Assembly (NCBI GenBank): GCA_002841945.1
Contig: PHBI01000004.1
Location: 62,001 to 126,000, forward strand
Length of the DNA: 64,000 nucleotides
From: Deltaproteobacteria bacterium HGW-Deltaproteobacteria-14
GTDB taxonomy: Bacteria; Myxococcota_A; UBA9042; PHBI01
Direction: 5' to 3'
Positions 25,978 to 34,231 of the stretch are shown here, piece after piece; the stretch's first letter is position 1; every line of letters begins with the position of its first letter. The notes under the pieces were generated by a model, which saw only the letters and a program-made list of their open reading frames with translations, did not search any database and was not told where the DNA came from. The translations under genes and the position numbers were made by a program.

Positions 25978-26222
25978 GCGGCCACCCGCTTGATCAGCGA
26001 CAGCATGTCGCCCACGCGGTTGATCTGCGCGAGGTCCTCATCGGCGAACTGGCAGTCGCACTTCTCCTCGATGATGCCGACCATCTCCATGATCTGCACG
26101 CTGTCGACCGCCATGTCGCGGAACTTCACCTCGGGGCCGAAGTCCTTGACTTCCTTGCTCCAACCGGGGGCGACCTCGTCGAGGCTGCTCTTCATGAGGC
26201 TGATGATCTCGTTGTCGTTCAT
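25974..26222 (-). CDS. Stand-alone acyl carrier protein
   Basis: An 82-residue acidic four-helix carrier protein. Ser41 in AVDSVQIMEM is the phosphopantetheine attachment site; the motif is DSV rather than the common DSL. GGAG lies six bases before the ATG. The stop overlaps the PKS start, so the two are translated together. In context it probably receives an adenylate-activated fatty acid from the fatty acyl-AMP ligase encoded upstream and hands it to the PKS; carrying the substrate of the methyltransferase is an alternative. No phosphopantetheinyl transferase is encoded in this window. Confidence 0.92.
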   Translation of the reverse strand: MNDNEIISLMKSSLDEVAPGWSKEVKDFGPEVKFRDMAVDSVQIMEMVGIIEEKCDCQFADEDLAQINRVGDMLSLIKRVAA

Positions 26223-26284
26223 GATGACTCCAATTTACGTTAACTGGCTGAATGTGTTAGCGATCAGGGTGTTCTCGGCGCGCC

Positions 26285-27133
26285 TCAGTCGATGCGGCGC
26301 AGCGAGTACTGGGCGAGCGACTGGTAGTGCATGTCGAACCCGCGCACGCAGGTCCGGAGGTACCGGTCGTAGTCGTCGAAGACGACGTCGCCCCAGGTCT
26401 TGCGGATGTAGTCCTCGTGCAGGCGCATCCGGCGGAGCCACTCGGCGGTGGTCTTCTGGTAGTCCACCCGCCGGGTCTTGATCTCCATGATCTCCCAGTA
26501 CGGGTTGACCGCCTTGACGATGTCCTCGAGGCGCAGCGACAGCCCGCCCGGGAAGATGGCGTAGGTCAGCCAGTTGATGTCGATCAGGTCCTCCTTGATG
26601 CGGGGGACCTTGTTGCGCAGGATCGTCTGCAGGCCGAAGTACGAGCCGGGGTTCGTCCACTCCCAGGCGCGCCGGAAGTAGTCGCGGTACATCCCGATGT
26701 GCTTGCCCTCGCGGACCTGCTCGGGGGTCGCGATGTGCTCCATCATGCAGATGGAGATGACCGCGTCGAACTTCTCCTGGGGGGCGAAGTCGCGGTAGTC
26801 GGTCACGATGAACTCGGCGCGCGGGAGCTCGCGGCGGCGGCACTCCTCGGCCTGGCTGCGCGACAGCGTGATGCCGGTGGCGCTCTTGGCGTTGCGCTGG
26901 GTGACGAGGTGCTCGACGTCCGCGCCCCAGCCACAGCCGATGTCGAGGACCCGCTTCTCGGGGGTCACGTGCGCGGCGTCGGCGAGCCACTCGAGCTTCT
27001 TGACCTGGGCCTCTTCGAGGTTGTCGGTCCCCTCGTAGATGCCGCAGGTGTAGTTCATCTTCTCGTCGAGCCACAGCCGGAAGAACTCGTTTCCGACGTC
27101 GTAAGAGACCTCAACTTCTTCTTGGTTCGACAC
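26285..27133 (-). CDS. Cyclopropane-fatty-acid-synthase-family SAM methyltransferase
   Basis: A 282-residue class I methyltransferase of the CFA/mycolic-acid-cyclopropane family. It has YDVGNEFFRLWLD and NYTCGIYEG at the N-terminus, the SAM-binding motif VLDIGCGWGADVEHL, SICMMEHI, and an aromatic-rich C-terminus. Relatives methylate double bonds of lipid chains, giving cyclopropane or methyl branches, but some family members act on other substrates. The start is taken as the GTG at 27133 because GAGGAA stands six bases before it. It lies between the acyl-AMP ligase and ACP genes in one operon, so the substrate may be the chain made here. A 62-base AT-rich gap separates it from the ACP gene. 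Confidence 0.85.
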   Translation of the reverse strand: MSNQEEVEVSYDVGNEFFRLWLDEKMNYTCGIYEGTDNLEEAQVKKLEWLADAAHVTPEKRVLDIGCGWGADVEHLVTQRNAKSATGITLSRSQAEECRRRELPRAEFIVTDYRDFAPQEKFDAVISICMMEHIATPEQVREGKHIGMYRDYFRRAWEWTNPGSYFGLQTILRNKVPRIKEDLIDINWLTYAIFPGGLSLRLEDIVKAVNPYWEIMEIKTRRVDYQKTTAEWLRRMRLHEDYIRKTWGDVVFDDYDRYLRTCVRGFDMHYQSLAQYSLRRID

Positions 27134-27293
27134 GGTGATTCCTCGTGCAATGGGCTGGAAAGCGCCAGGGAAAGGCCGGAGGCCGGGGGGGGGTCGCACA
27201 ACGGCGGTGTGACTACTGAGTCGCCCGGCCGCTCGTCAAGGACGACGCGCGACCGGGCGGCGGAGAGGGCGGCGCGGGCCGCGGGCGAACGCC

Positions 27294-29162
27294 TCAGACG
27301 TCGCGACGGAACCCGTTGAATACCTTGAGAATACCCGTGGCGCGCTTCTTCACGCCGTGGCGCACGCGGGTGATGGCGGAGGTGGCGACGTGCTTGGCCA
27401 GGGTGATGGTCTGGCCCTTGTCGCCGATGGTGCGGACCCCCTCGACGCCGAGGGAGCCGTCGAGGTACTGGTTGCGGGCCTTCTGCCGCTGCAGCTTGCC
27501 GCTGGTCGTCTTCGGCAGGGTCCCGGGGCCGGTGAGCACGATGTCGGCCGGGTTCATCGCGAACTCGTGGCGGACGGCGCCGCGGACCTTGGTGATGAGC
27601 TCCTCGAGGTCGGTCTTCTGCTTGGTCTCGGCGACGATGACGAGCTCCTCGGAGCTCTCGCCGGGGCGCGAGAAGCAGACGACGTTGCCCTGGCGGATCC
27701 CCTCGACCTCGGCGACGATCCACTCGATGCTCTGCGGGTCGTAGTTGCGCCCGTTGATGATGATGAGGTCCTTCTTGCGCCCGGTGACGAACAGCTCGCC
27801 GTCGACGAGGTAGCCGAGGTCGCCGGTGCGCAGGCCGTCCGTCCTGAACGTGCGCGCGGTGGCCTCGGGGTTGTCGAAGTAGCCGGCGGCGACGGAGGGG
27901 CCGCTGAAGACGATCTCGCCGGTGGCGCGGTCGGGCAGGATGTTGCCGTTGTCGTCGAGGATCTTCACCTCGTGGTCCGGGAAGGCGTAGCCGCAGGAGA
28001 CGAACTCGAGGACGTTGTTCGAGTTGTCGCCGTTGGCCGGGGTCGCCTGGCCGTCGGCGGCGTAGGTCTCGCCGCAGATGCGGTCGGTCCGGAAGGGCTT
28101 GTCGAGGTGCGAGAAGCACATCGCCAGGGTCGCCTCGGCCATGCCGTAGACCGGGTTCATCGCGTCGGGGTTGAGCCCGGCCGGCGTGAAGTGGTCGACG
28201 AAGGCCTGGAGCGTCGCCGGGTTGTTCGGCTCGGCGCCGGCGCCGATGAGGCGCAGCGACGACAGGTCCATGTTCGGGACCTTCTCGGCGGCGGTGCGCT
28301 TGACGGCGAGGCCGTAGGCGAAGTTCGGGGCGAAGGTGATGGTGCCCTTGTGCTTCGAGATCGCCTCCATCCAGATGGAGGGCTTCTTGATGAAGCTCAT
28401 CGTCGGCATGAAGCAGGTCTCGAGGCCCGAGGTGAGCGGCGAGATGACGAAGCCGATGAGCCCCATATCGTGGTACAGCGGCAGCCAGCTGACGGCGAGG
28501 TCGGTCTCGACGTCGACCTCGAGGCCGTGCTGCATGATGGCGTGGCCGTTGGCGCCGAGGCTGCGGTGGGTGACGATGACGCCCTTGGGCGCGGCGGTCG
28601 AGCCCGAGGTGAACTGCAGAAAGCAGACGTCGTCGGGGTAGACCGGCTCGGGCTCGGGGGCGGTCGCGGGCGCGGGGCCGGCGAACTTCTCGGTCGTGAT
28701 GAGCTCGCTGAGGCTGTCGACCTTGTCGACGAGGGACCACAGGACCGGGGCGACCTTCTTCTGGGTGATGAGCGCCTTGACCCGGGCGATGTTCAGGGTG
28801 CGCGCGGTGTCGCGGATGTAGGCGTCGAGCTTGCCGAAGCCGAGGGGCGGGTAGAGCGGGACCGGGATGATGCCGACGGCGGCGGCGCCGAGGAAGGTCA
28901 GCACGAACTCCATCGGGTCCGGCACGATGTAGGCGACGTGGTCGCCCTTCTTGAGGCCCATCGAGAGGAGCCAGCGGCCGCGGCGCATCGTCTCGGCGTA
29001 GAGCTCGGGGAAGCTGAACTTCTTCTCGGTGCCGTCATCGAGGATGAAGCGGGTGCCGGCGCCGGGACGCGGGTTGAGCTGAGGGGCCTCGATGAGGCCC
29101 TTCAGGATGGTCCACTCGGCGTCGTAGGCTCTTGGCTGGTATCCGGTGTCGAGCGTTCGCAT
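27294..29162 (-). CDS. Fatty acyl-AMP ligase (FAAL)
   Basis: A 622-residue ANL-superfamily adenylating enzyme of the FAAL type, which activates a fatty acid as acyl-AMP and transfers it to a carrier protein rather than to CoA. Visible are FTSGSTAAPKGVIVTH (TSGST 185-189), SWLPLYHDMGLIG, YGMAEATLAM, an insertion region before LEFVSCG that is typical of FAALs, TGDLGYL, and GRKKDLIIINGRNYDPQSIE, which is closer to FAALs than to CoA ligases. The C-terminal domain keeps the lysine in TTSGKLQRQ. It is the first gene of the minus-strand operon FAAL, methyltransferase, ACP, PKS and probably supplies the starter chain. It is divergent from the reductase at 29601. Confidence 0.9.
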   Translation of the reverse strand: MRTLDTGYQPRAYDAEWTILKGLIEAPQLNPRPGAGTRFILDDGTEKKFSFPELYAETMRRGRWLLSMGLKKGDHVAYIVPDPMEFVLTFLGAAAVGIIPVPLYPPLGFGKLDAYIRDTARTLNIARVKALITQKKVAPVLWSLVDKVDSLSELITTEKFAGPAPATAPEPEPVYPDDVCFLQFTSGSTAAPKGVIVTHRSLGANGHAIMQHGLEVDVETDLAVSWLPLYHDMGLIGFVISPLTSGLETCFMPTMSFIKKPSIWMEAISKHKGTITFAPNFAYGLAVKRTAAEKVPNMDLSSLRLIGAGAEPNNPATLQAFVDHFTPAGLNPDAMNPVYGMAEATLAMCFSHLDKPFRTDRICGETYAADGQATPANGDNSNNVLEFVSCGYAFPDHEVKILDDNGNILPDRATGEIVFSGPSVAAGYFDNPEATARTFRTDGLRTGDLGYLVDGELFVTGRKKDLIIINGRNYDPQSIEWIVAEVEGIRQGNVVCFSRPGESSEELVIVAETKQKTDLEELITKVRGAVRHEFAMNPADIVLTGPGTLPKTTSGKLQRQKARNQYLDGSLGVEGVRTIGDKGQTITLAKHVATSAITRVRHGVKKRATGILKVFNGFRRDV

Positions 29163-29349
29163 GGCTTGCCCTCTTCATGGGTCCCGGCGGTCGTGATGTC
29201 GACGGCGTCGGGTTGAGCTGTCTCGGCTCCCCGGTGCGCAGCCGCCGTAGCGGCGTGGCTGGCCCAGGGGAGGCACGCGGGTACCCCAAACGATCTTCCG
29301 GGTCAACACTCGGACAGATTCGCCAGAGCGCGATTCTATGCGGGTCAGG

Positions 29350-29454
29350 CGAGCGATCGCTCGCTCGGTCGAGGCGTGTGCGCTGCAGCGCTCGTTTTCC
29401 CGGCGCGGGGGGCTGATCGAGCGCAAACCGGCGCCGCACCAAGCCGAGCGCTCG
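29350..29454. promoter_or_regulatory. Palindromes in the divergent FAAL/reductase promoter region
   Basis: The 438-base gap between the two divergent genes contains a 14-base perfect palindrome cgagcgatcgctcg (29350-29363) and a related 10-base palindrome cgagcgctcg (29445-29454). Both share CGAGCG/CGCTCG arms and could bind one dimeric regulator controlling both directions. A further dyad GTGGT-TTAGG-ACCAC lies close to the reductase start. I see no convincing -10 elements. No small gene in this gap is supported. Confidence 0.4.
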
Positions 29455-29600
29455 CTCTGGGTGCGAAGGGCGCTTCGCACCGCGTGCGAACGGGATCTGC
29501 CAGTGAGGGGCTGGGGCGAGGGGACTCCAGCGGGCTCGACGCGGCGCGGGAAGTGTGGTTTAGGACCACGGTTCACACTCCCGGGCACAGCGAGGTCGCC

Positions 29601-30437
29601 ATGGACTTCTACCGCGGCAAGAAGGTCTACATCACCGGTGGCTCCAGCGGCATCGGCCTGGCGGCGGCGAAGTCCGTGGCGCAGTGGGGCGGCAGCGTCT
29701 ACATCTCGGCGCGCGGCGAAGAGCGGCTGGCGGCGGCGCTCGAGGAGGTGAAGAGCGCGGCGATCGGGTCCGACCAGCGCTTCGGCATGGTCGCGCACGA
29801 CGTGAGCGACCCGGCCGCGTGTGCGGCGGCGGCCGAGCAGGTCGTCGCCGGGATGGGCGGGGTCGACGTGATCATCGCCAACGCCGGCGTCGCGCACCCC
29901 TCGCGCATCCTCGAGACGCCGGTCGAGGTGTTCGAGAAGATGATGCGCATCAACTACTTCGGGACGGTGCACACGACGCGCGCCTTCCTTCCGCACCTGT
30001 ACGCCCAGAAGCGCGGCCACATCGGCATCGTGTCGTCGATGCTCGGCTTCATGGGCATCTACGGCTACACGGCGTACGCCGCGAGCAAGTTCGCCCAGGT
30101 GGGCTTCGCCGACGCCCTGCGCCAGGAGCTCATCGATTATAATGTGAAGCTGACCATCCTCTACCCGCCGGACACGGACACGCCGCAGCTGGTCGAGGAG
30201 AACAAGATCAAGCCGCCCGAGACCAAGGCCATCAGCGGCGAGGTCAAGACGCTGAGCCCCGAGGAGGTCGCCGGCTGCCTGCTCAAGGGCATCGCCAAGG
30301 GCAAGCTCCACGTCGTCCCCGGCGCCATGGGGAGCTTCACGCGCTTCATGAACCGCCACGCCCCGTGGATGGTGCGCATGATCATCGACGGCGAGCTCAA
30401 GAAGTTCCGCAAGAAGCACCCCGACACCCGGCCGTAG
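29601..30437 (+). CDS. 3-ketodihydrosphingosine-reductase-like SDR
   Basis: A 278-residue short-chain reductase very like eukaryotic KDSR, which reduces 3-ketosphinganine to sphinganine with NADPH. It has the cofactor motif TGGSSGIG (12-19), NAG (94-96), Ser145/146, the active-site pair Tyr159 and Lys163, and above all YPPDTDTPQLVEEN (188-201) followed by KPPET, a signature of the KDSR subfamily absent from ordinary SDRs. The ATG at 29601 is preceded by GAGG. It is transcribed divergently from the FAAL-PKS operon, which ends in an SPT-like domain; the two halves together suggest reduction of a PKS-derived 2-amino-3-ketone to the amino alcohol. Reduction of another beta-ketolipid is possible. 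Confidence 0.88.
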   Translation: MDFYRGKKVYITGGSSGIGLAAAKSVAQWGGSVYISARGEERLAAALEEVKSAAIGSDQRFGMVAHDVSDPAACAAAAEQVVAGMGGVDVIIANAGVAHPSRILETPVEVFEKMMRINYFGTVHTTRAFLPHLYAQKRGHIGIVSSMLGFMGIYGYTAYAASKFAQVGFADALRQELIDYNVKLTILYPPDTDTPQLVEENKIKPPETKAISGEVKTLSPEEVAGCLLKGIAKGKLHVVPGAMGSFTRFMNRHAPWMVRMIIDGELKKFRKKHPDTRP

Positions 30438-30465
30438 AGAGCCGACGGGCCCGGCGCGACCCGAC

Positions 30466-31728
30466 TCAGGGCCGCCCGAAGGCTGCCGGCGCCGCCGCTG
30501 ATGCTGATGGTGGCGCTGGCGCGACCTCGCGGCCCCGCAGGGGGGCCAGGGCGCGCGCCAGGATGCCGTGGGTCTTCGCGATGGCGACGCCGTAGTTGGT
30601 CATCGGGACGCCCTGGGCGCGGGCGCGGGCGACGCGGGCGAGGACCTCGCGGCGGCTGTGGACGCAGGCGCCGCAGTGGACGACGAGCCGGTAGGGGCCG
30701 AGGTCGTCGGGGAAGTCGCGGCCGGCCCTGACCTCGACGTCGAGGGCACCGCCCGCGTGCTCGCCGAGCCACCGCGGGAGCTTGACGCGCCCGATGTCGT
30801 CGCCGATCGGGTGGTGGGTACAGGCCTCGCAGACCAGGACCTTGTCCCCGGGGCGCAGCCGGTCGATGGCCTCGGCCCCGGCCGCGAAGGTCGCCAGATC
30901 CCCCTTGACCCGCGCGAACAGGATCGAGAACGAGGTCAGCGGCACCTCGGGCGGCGTGACGCGCGCCACCAGCCCGAAGGCCTGGCTGTCGGTCACGACC
31001 AGCGCCGGCGGCGCGCTCAGCGAGGCGAAGACGTCCGCGAGGCGGGTCTCGCGCGCCATGACGCAGATCGCGTCGTGGTCGAGGGCGTCGCGGATCACCT
31101 GCACCTGGGCCTGAATCAGCCGCCCGCGCGGCGCCTCGAGGTCGATCGGCACGACCAGCACGACCACCCCACCGGCGGGCACCAGGTCGCCGAGCAGCGA
31201 CGGTGGCTCGACGAAGCCGTCGGGCGCCGCCCGGATGATCGCCTCGCGCAGCCGCTGCACGCCCTCCCCCGTCGGCGCGACGGTGCTCACCACCGCCGCC
31301 CCCGCCGCCTCGAGGCGCGCGACCAGCTCGGGCGGCGCCGCCTTCAGGTCGGCGTGGCTCATCACCGCGACGACCGGCACCCCCGCCGCCCCGAAGCGCG
31401 CGAGCAGCCCGTCCTCAAGCGCCCCCCAGGCGCCCGCGGCGGCGACGATGAGCGCCACGTCCGTCCGCGCGACGAGCGCCTCGGTCTTGGCCACGCGCAG
31501 CCCGCCGAGCGCCCCCTCGTCGTCGAGCCCCGCGGTGTCGATCAGCACGATGGGGCCGATGGGCTGGAGCTCCATCGCCTTCTCCACCGGGTCGGTCGTC
31601 GTCCCGGGCGTCGCCGACACGATCGCCACGGGCTGCCCCGCGATGGCGTTCACCAGCGCGCTCTTGCCCGCGTTGCGCCGCCCGAAGAGGCCCACGTGGA
31701 GCCGCAGTGCCTTGGGTGCCGTGCCCAT
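30466..31728 (-). CDS. hydF: [FeFe]-hydrogenase maturation GTPase HydF
   Basis: A 420-residue scaffold and GTPase for H-cluster assembly. The GTPase domain has the P-loop GRRNAGKSAL, then TPGTTTDPV, the switch DTAGLDDEG, and SHAD in place of the usual specificity NKxD. The C-terminal cluster domain carries CTHH followed about 50 residues later by HCGAC, the CxH...CxxC pattern that binds the [4Fe-4S] cluster. The ATG at 31728 has a GGGGGAG site; the frame runs far upstream but that part is the shadow of hydG. It is the last gene of the hyd operon, 20 bases after hydG, and is convergent with the reductase gene. Confidence 0.95.
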   Translation of the reverse strand: MGTAPKALRLHVGLFGRRNAGKSALVNAIAGQPVAIVSATPGTTTDPVEKAMELQPIGPIVLIDTAGLDDEGALGGLRVAKTEALVARTDVALIVAAAGAWGALEDGLLARFGAAGVPVVAVMSHADLKAAPPELVARLEAAGAAVVSTVAPTGEGVQRLREAIIRAAPDGFVEPPSLLGDLVPAGGVVVLVVPIDLEAPRGRLIQAQVQVIRDALDHDAICVMARETRLADVFASLSAPPALVVTDSQAFGLVARVTPPEVPLTSFSILFARVKGDLATFAAGAEAIDRLRPGDKVLVCEACTHHPIGDDIGRVKLPRWLGEHAGGALDVEVRAGRDFPDDLGPYRLVVHCGACVHSRREVLARVARARAQGVPMTNYGVAIAKTHGILARALAPLRGREVAPAPPSASAAAPAAFGRP

Positions 31729-31748
31729 GCTCTCCCCCTGTTTCGCCG

Positions 31749-33194
31749 TCAGAACACCAGGTCGCGCTCGTCGCTCGTGGCGATGCGCGCGAGGCGGTCC
31801 TTCACCTTGCCGGCCAGCTTGTCGCCCTCGAGCGCGGTCAGCTCGCGCGCGATGAGCGCCTCCCCCGCCGCGCGCGTCTCCGGCGAGGCGTAGTCGACGA
31901 GGTACTCCTCGAGGGTACACAGCGCGTTCGGCGTACACAGGCGCTTGATGAACCCCGGGATGGCGAACTCCATGAAGTGCTCGCCGGTCCGGCCCAGACG
32001 GTAGCACGCGGTGCAGAAGCTCGGCAGGTAGCCGTCGGCGACCAGCTCGCGCATCACCGTGTCCAGGCTCCGCACGTCGCCGAGCTCGAACTGCTCGCGC
32101 TCGCGCACCTGCACCTGGGCGTCGCCGGCCTCGGTGTAGCCGCCGAGCTCGAGGCGCGACCCCGCGTCGATCTGCGAGACGCCGTAGGCCATCACCCGCC
32201 GCCGCAGCGCCGCCGGCTCGCGCGCCGTCAGGATGAGCCCGGTGTAGGGGATCGCCAGCCGCAGGGTGGCGACGATGCGCTCGAGCTCGTCGTCGCTCGG
32301 CAAGAACGGGTGCGCGTCGGCGACCCCGGACGCCGGCCGCAGCCGCGGGAAGCTCACCGTGTGCGGCCCGCAGCCGTACACCTCGCGCAGGTGATTGGCG
32401 TGCGCCACCAGCGCCAGCGTCTCGAAGCGCCAGTCGTACAGGCCGAAGAGCGCGCCGATCCCCACGTCGTCGAGCCCCGCCTCCATCGCGCGCCCGAGCG
32501 ACGTCAGCCGCCAATCGAAGTCGCCCTTGCGGGTCTTGGGGGGGTGGACCTGGGCGTAGGTCGCGCGGTGGTAGGTCTCCTGAAAGACCTGATAGGTCCC
32601 GATGCCGGCGTCGCGGACCCGGGTGTAGCCGTCCCGGTCGAGGGGCGCGGCGTTGATGTTGACCCGGCGGATGGCGCCCTTGCCCTCGCGCACGGCGTAC
32701 ACCTGGCGCACCGAGTCCGCGATGAAGTCCGCGTCGTAGTCGGGGTGCTCGCCGAAGACGAGGATGAGGCGCTTGTGCCCCTGCCGCACCAGCGCCCGGG
32801 TCTGCTGGTCGAGCTCGGCGCCGCTGAGCGTGCGCCGCACGGCGTCGCGGTTGGAGCGCCGGAAGCCGCAGTAGGTGCAGTCGTTGACGCAGGCGTTGCC
32901 GACGTAGAGCGGCGCGAACAGCACGATGCGGTTGCCGTAGACCGCGTTCTTCAGCGCGCGGGCCGCGGCGAGCTGCTCCTCGACGAGGGAGTCGTCGGCG
33001 GTGAGCAGCGCCGCCGTCTCCTCGACGGTCAGCGGCTCCTTCGCGCTCGCCTTGGCCAGGGCCGCGCGCACCTGGGCCGCCTCGGGGCGCTCCCGGAGCA
33101 GCGCGTGGAGCCGGTCTTCGTCGATGAAGGCCGCCCCGCCGCGGCCGCGCTCGCCGCTGACCGATGGGAGCCGAGGACGTCGTCGCTCGTTCAT
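31749..33194 (-). CDS. hydG: [FeFe]-hydrogenase maturase HydG (radical SAM tyrosine lyase)
   Basis: A 481-residue radical SAM enzyme that cleaves tyrosine to give the CO and cyanide ligands of the H-cluster. The radical SAM cluster motif is CVNDCTYCGF (CxxxCxxC), preceded by the family sequence VLFAPLYVGN. The second, C-terminal cluster site is present as FCTACYRLGRTGE ending in CTPNALC, matching the CxxC...C pattern needed for CO/CN synthesis. This distinguishes it from the thiamine enzyme ThiH, which lacks that second site. It starts one base after the hydE stop codon. Confidence 0.96.
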   Translation of the reverse strand: MNERRRPRLPSVSGERGRGGAAFIDEDRLHALLRERPEAAQVRAALAKASAKEPLTVEETAALLTADDSLVEEQLAAARALKNAVYGNRIVLFAPLYVGNACVNDCTYCGFRRSNRDAVRRTLSGAELDQQTRALVRQGHKRLILVFGEHPDYDADFIADSVRQVYAVREGKGAIRRVNINAAPLDRDGYTRVRDAGIGTYQVFQETYHRATYAQVHPPKTRKGDFDWRLTSLGRAMEAGLDDVGIGALFGLYDWRFETLALVAHANHLREVYGCGPHTVSFPRLRPASGVADAHPFLPSDDELERIVATLRLAIPYTGLILTAREPAALRRRVMAYGVSQIDAGSRLELGGYTEAGDAQVQVREREQFELGDVRSLDTVMRELVADGYLPSFCTACYRLGRTGEHFMEFAIPGFIKRLCTPNALCTLEEYLVDYASPETRAAGEALIARELTALEGDKLAGKVKDRLARIATSDERDLVF

Positions 33195-33195
33195 C

Positions 33196-34218
33196 TCACA
33201 CCTCCGTGGACGCCCGCGACAGCGCGCGGGCGGGGTTGGGATAGATGTCGTAGTGCGCGCGGTGGGGCGCCGGCGTGAGCCCGAGCATCACCACGTTGGC
33301 GCCGCGCTCGAGGCTCTGCGCCTGCCCCTCGGCGCCGCCCACCACCTCGACCGCCGTCGTGGCCGGCAGGTGCGCCGCGGGCAAGAGGAGCCGCGTCAAG
33401 GCGACGGCCCGCTGGGTCATCGCCACGGTCGCCGGCACCTGCCAGCCGGGGGGGGCGCTCAGGCGCGCGGCGTGCCGCCCGAGGGGGGTGTCGGGGTGGG
33501 CGACCCAGGGCCCGATGCCCACCATGTGGAGCCCGAGCGAGGCGTAGGCGAGCAGATCGTCGGCCAGGTCGGCGAAGGTCTGCCCCGGAAAGCCCACCAT
33601 CCCGCCGCTGCCGACGGCGTAGCCCAGCGCGCCGAGGGTCCGCAGCATGCGCGCCCGGGTGCGCCAGCCGTCCCCCTCCGCCGCCGGGTGGATGCGGCGA
33701 TAGAGGTGCGGGCTCGTCGTCTCGAGCTTGAGGAGGTAGCGGTCCGCCCCCGCCCCGCGCAGCGCCCCGAGCGCGTCGTCGTCGAGCTCGCCGAGCGACA
33801 GCGTCACCGCCAGGCCGGTCTCCGCTTTGACGCGCCGCACCACGCCGCACATCCGCTCGAGGTCGAAGGCGGGGTCCTCGCCCGACTGCATGACCAGGGT
33901 GTCGCAGCCGCGCCACAGCGCCTCGTGGGCGGCGCCGAGGATCTCGTCGGGGCTCATTCGGTAGCGCGGCAGCCCGCGCCGGTGCGCCCCGAGCCCGCAG
34001 TACAGGCAGGCCCGCTGGCAGTCGTTGCCGATCTCGACGAGCCCGCGGTAGCGCGTGTGGTCGCCGACCCGCTCGCGCCGCACGGCGTCCGCGGTCGCGA
34101 AGAGGCGCGCGACCCGGTCCTCGTCGACCTCTCGCAGCCAGCCGACGAGGGCCTCGCGGTCCAGGCGCCACGGGAGGGCGCCTGCCTGCACCTCGGTCTC
34201 GGGGGTCCTCGCGTTCAC
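33196..34218 (-). CDS. hydE: [FeFe]-hydrogenase maturase HydE (radical SAM)
   Basis: A 340-residue radical SAM protein required to process the HydG product on the way to the H-cluster. The cluster motif is CQRACLYCGL (CxxxCxxC). The barrel contains VMQSGEDP, LKLETTSPHLYRRIHP and GGMVGFPGQT, typical of HydE, and a C-terminus with GANVVMLGLTP. The closest alternative, biotin synthase or PylB, is made unlikely by hydG, hydF and hydA in the same operon. It lies 13 bases after the receiver-like gene. Confidence 0.95.
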   Translation of the reverse strand: MNARTPETEVQAGALPWRLDREALVGWLREVDEDRVARLFATADAVRRERVGDHTRYRGLVEIGNDCQRACLYCGLGAHRRGLPRYRMSPDEILGAAHEALWRGCDTLVMQSGEDPAFDLERMCGVVRRVKAETGLAVTLSLGELDDDALGALRGAGADRYLLKLETTSPHLYRRIHPAAEGDGWRTRARMLRTLGALGYAVGSGGMVGFPGQTFADLADDLLAYASLGLHMVGIGPWVAHPDTPLGRHAARLSAPPGWQVPATVAMTQRAVALTRLLLPAAHLPATTAVEVVGGAEGQAQSLERGANVVMLGLTPAPHRAHYDIYPNPARALSRASTEV

Positions 34219-34231
34219 CTCGCCCTCCCCT

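Noticed and set aside
31749..33194. ThiH tyrosine lyase of thiamine synthesis
   Set aside because: The C-terminal CxxC...C second cluster site and the hyd operon context identify HydG.
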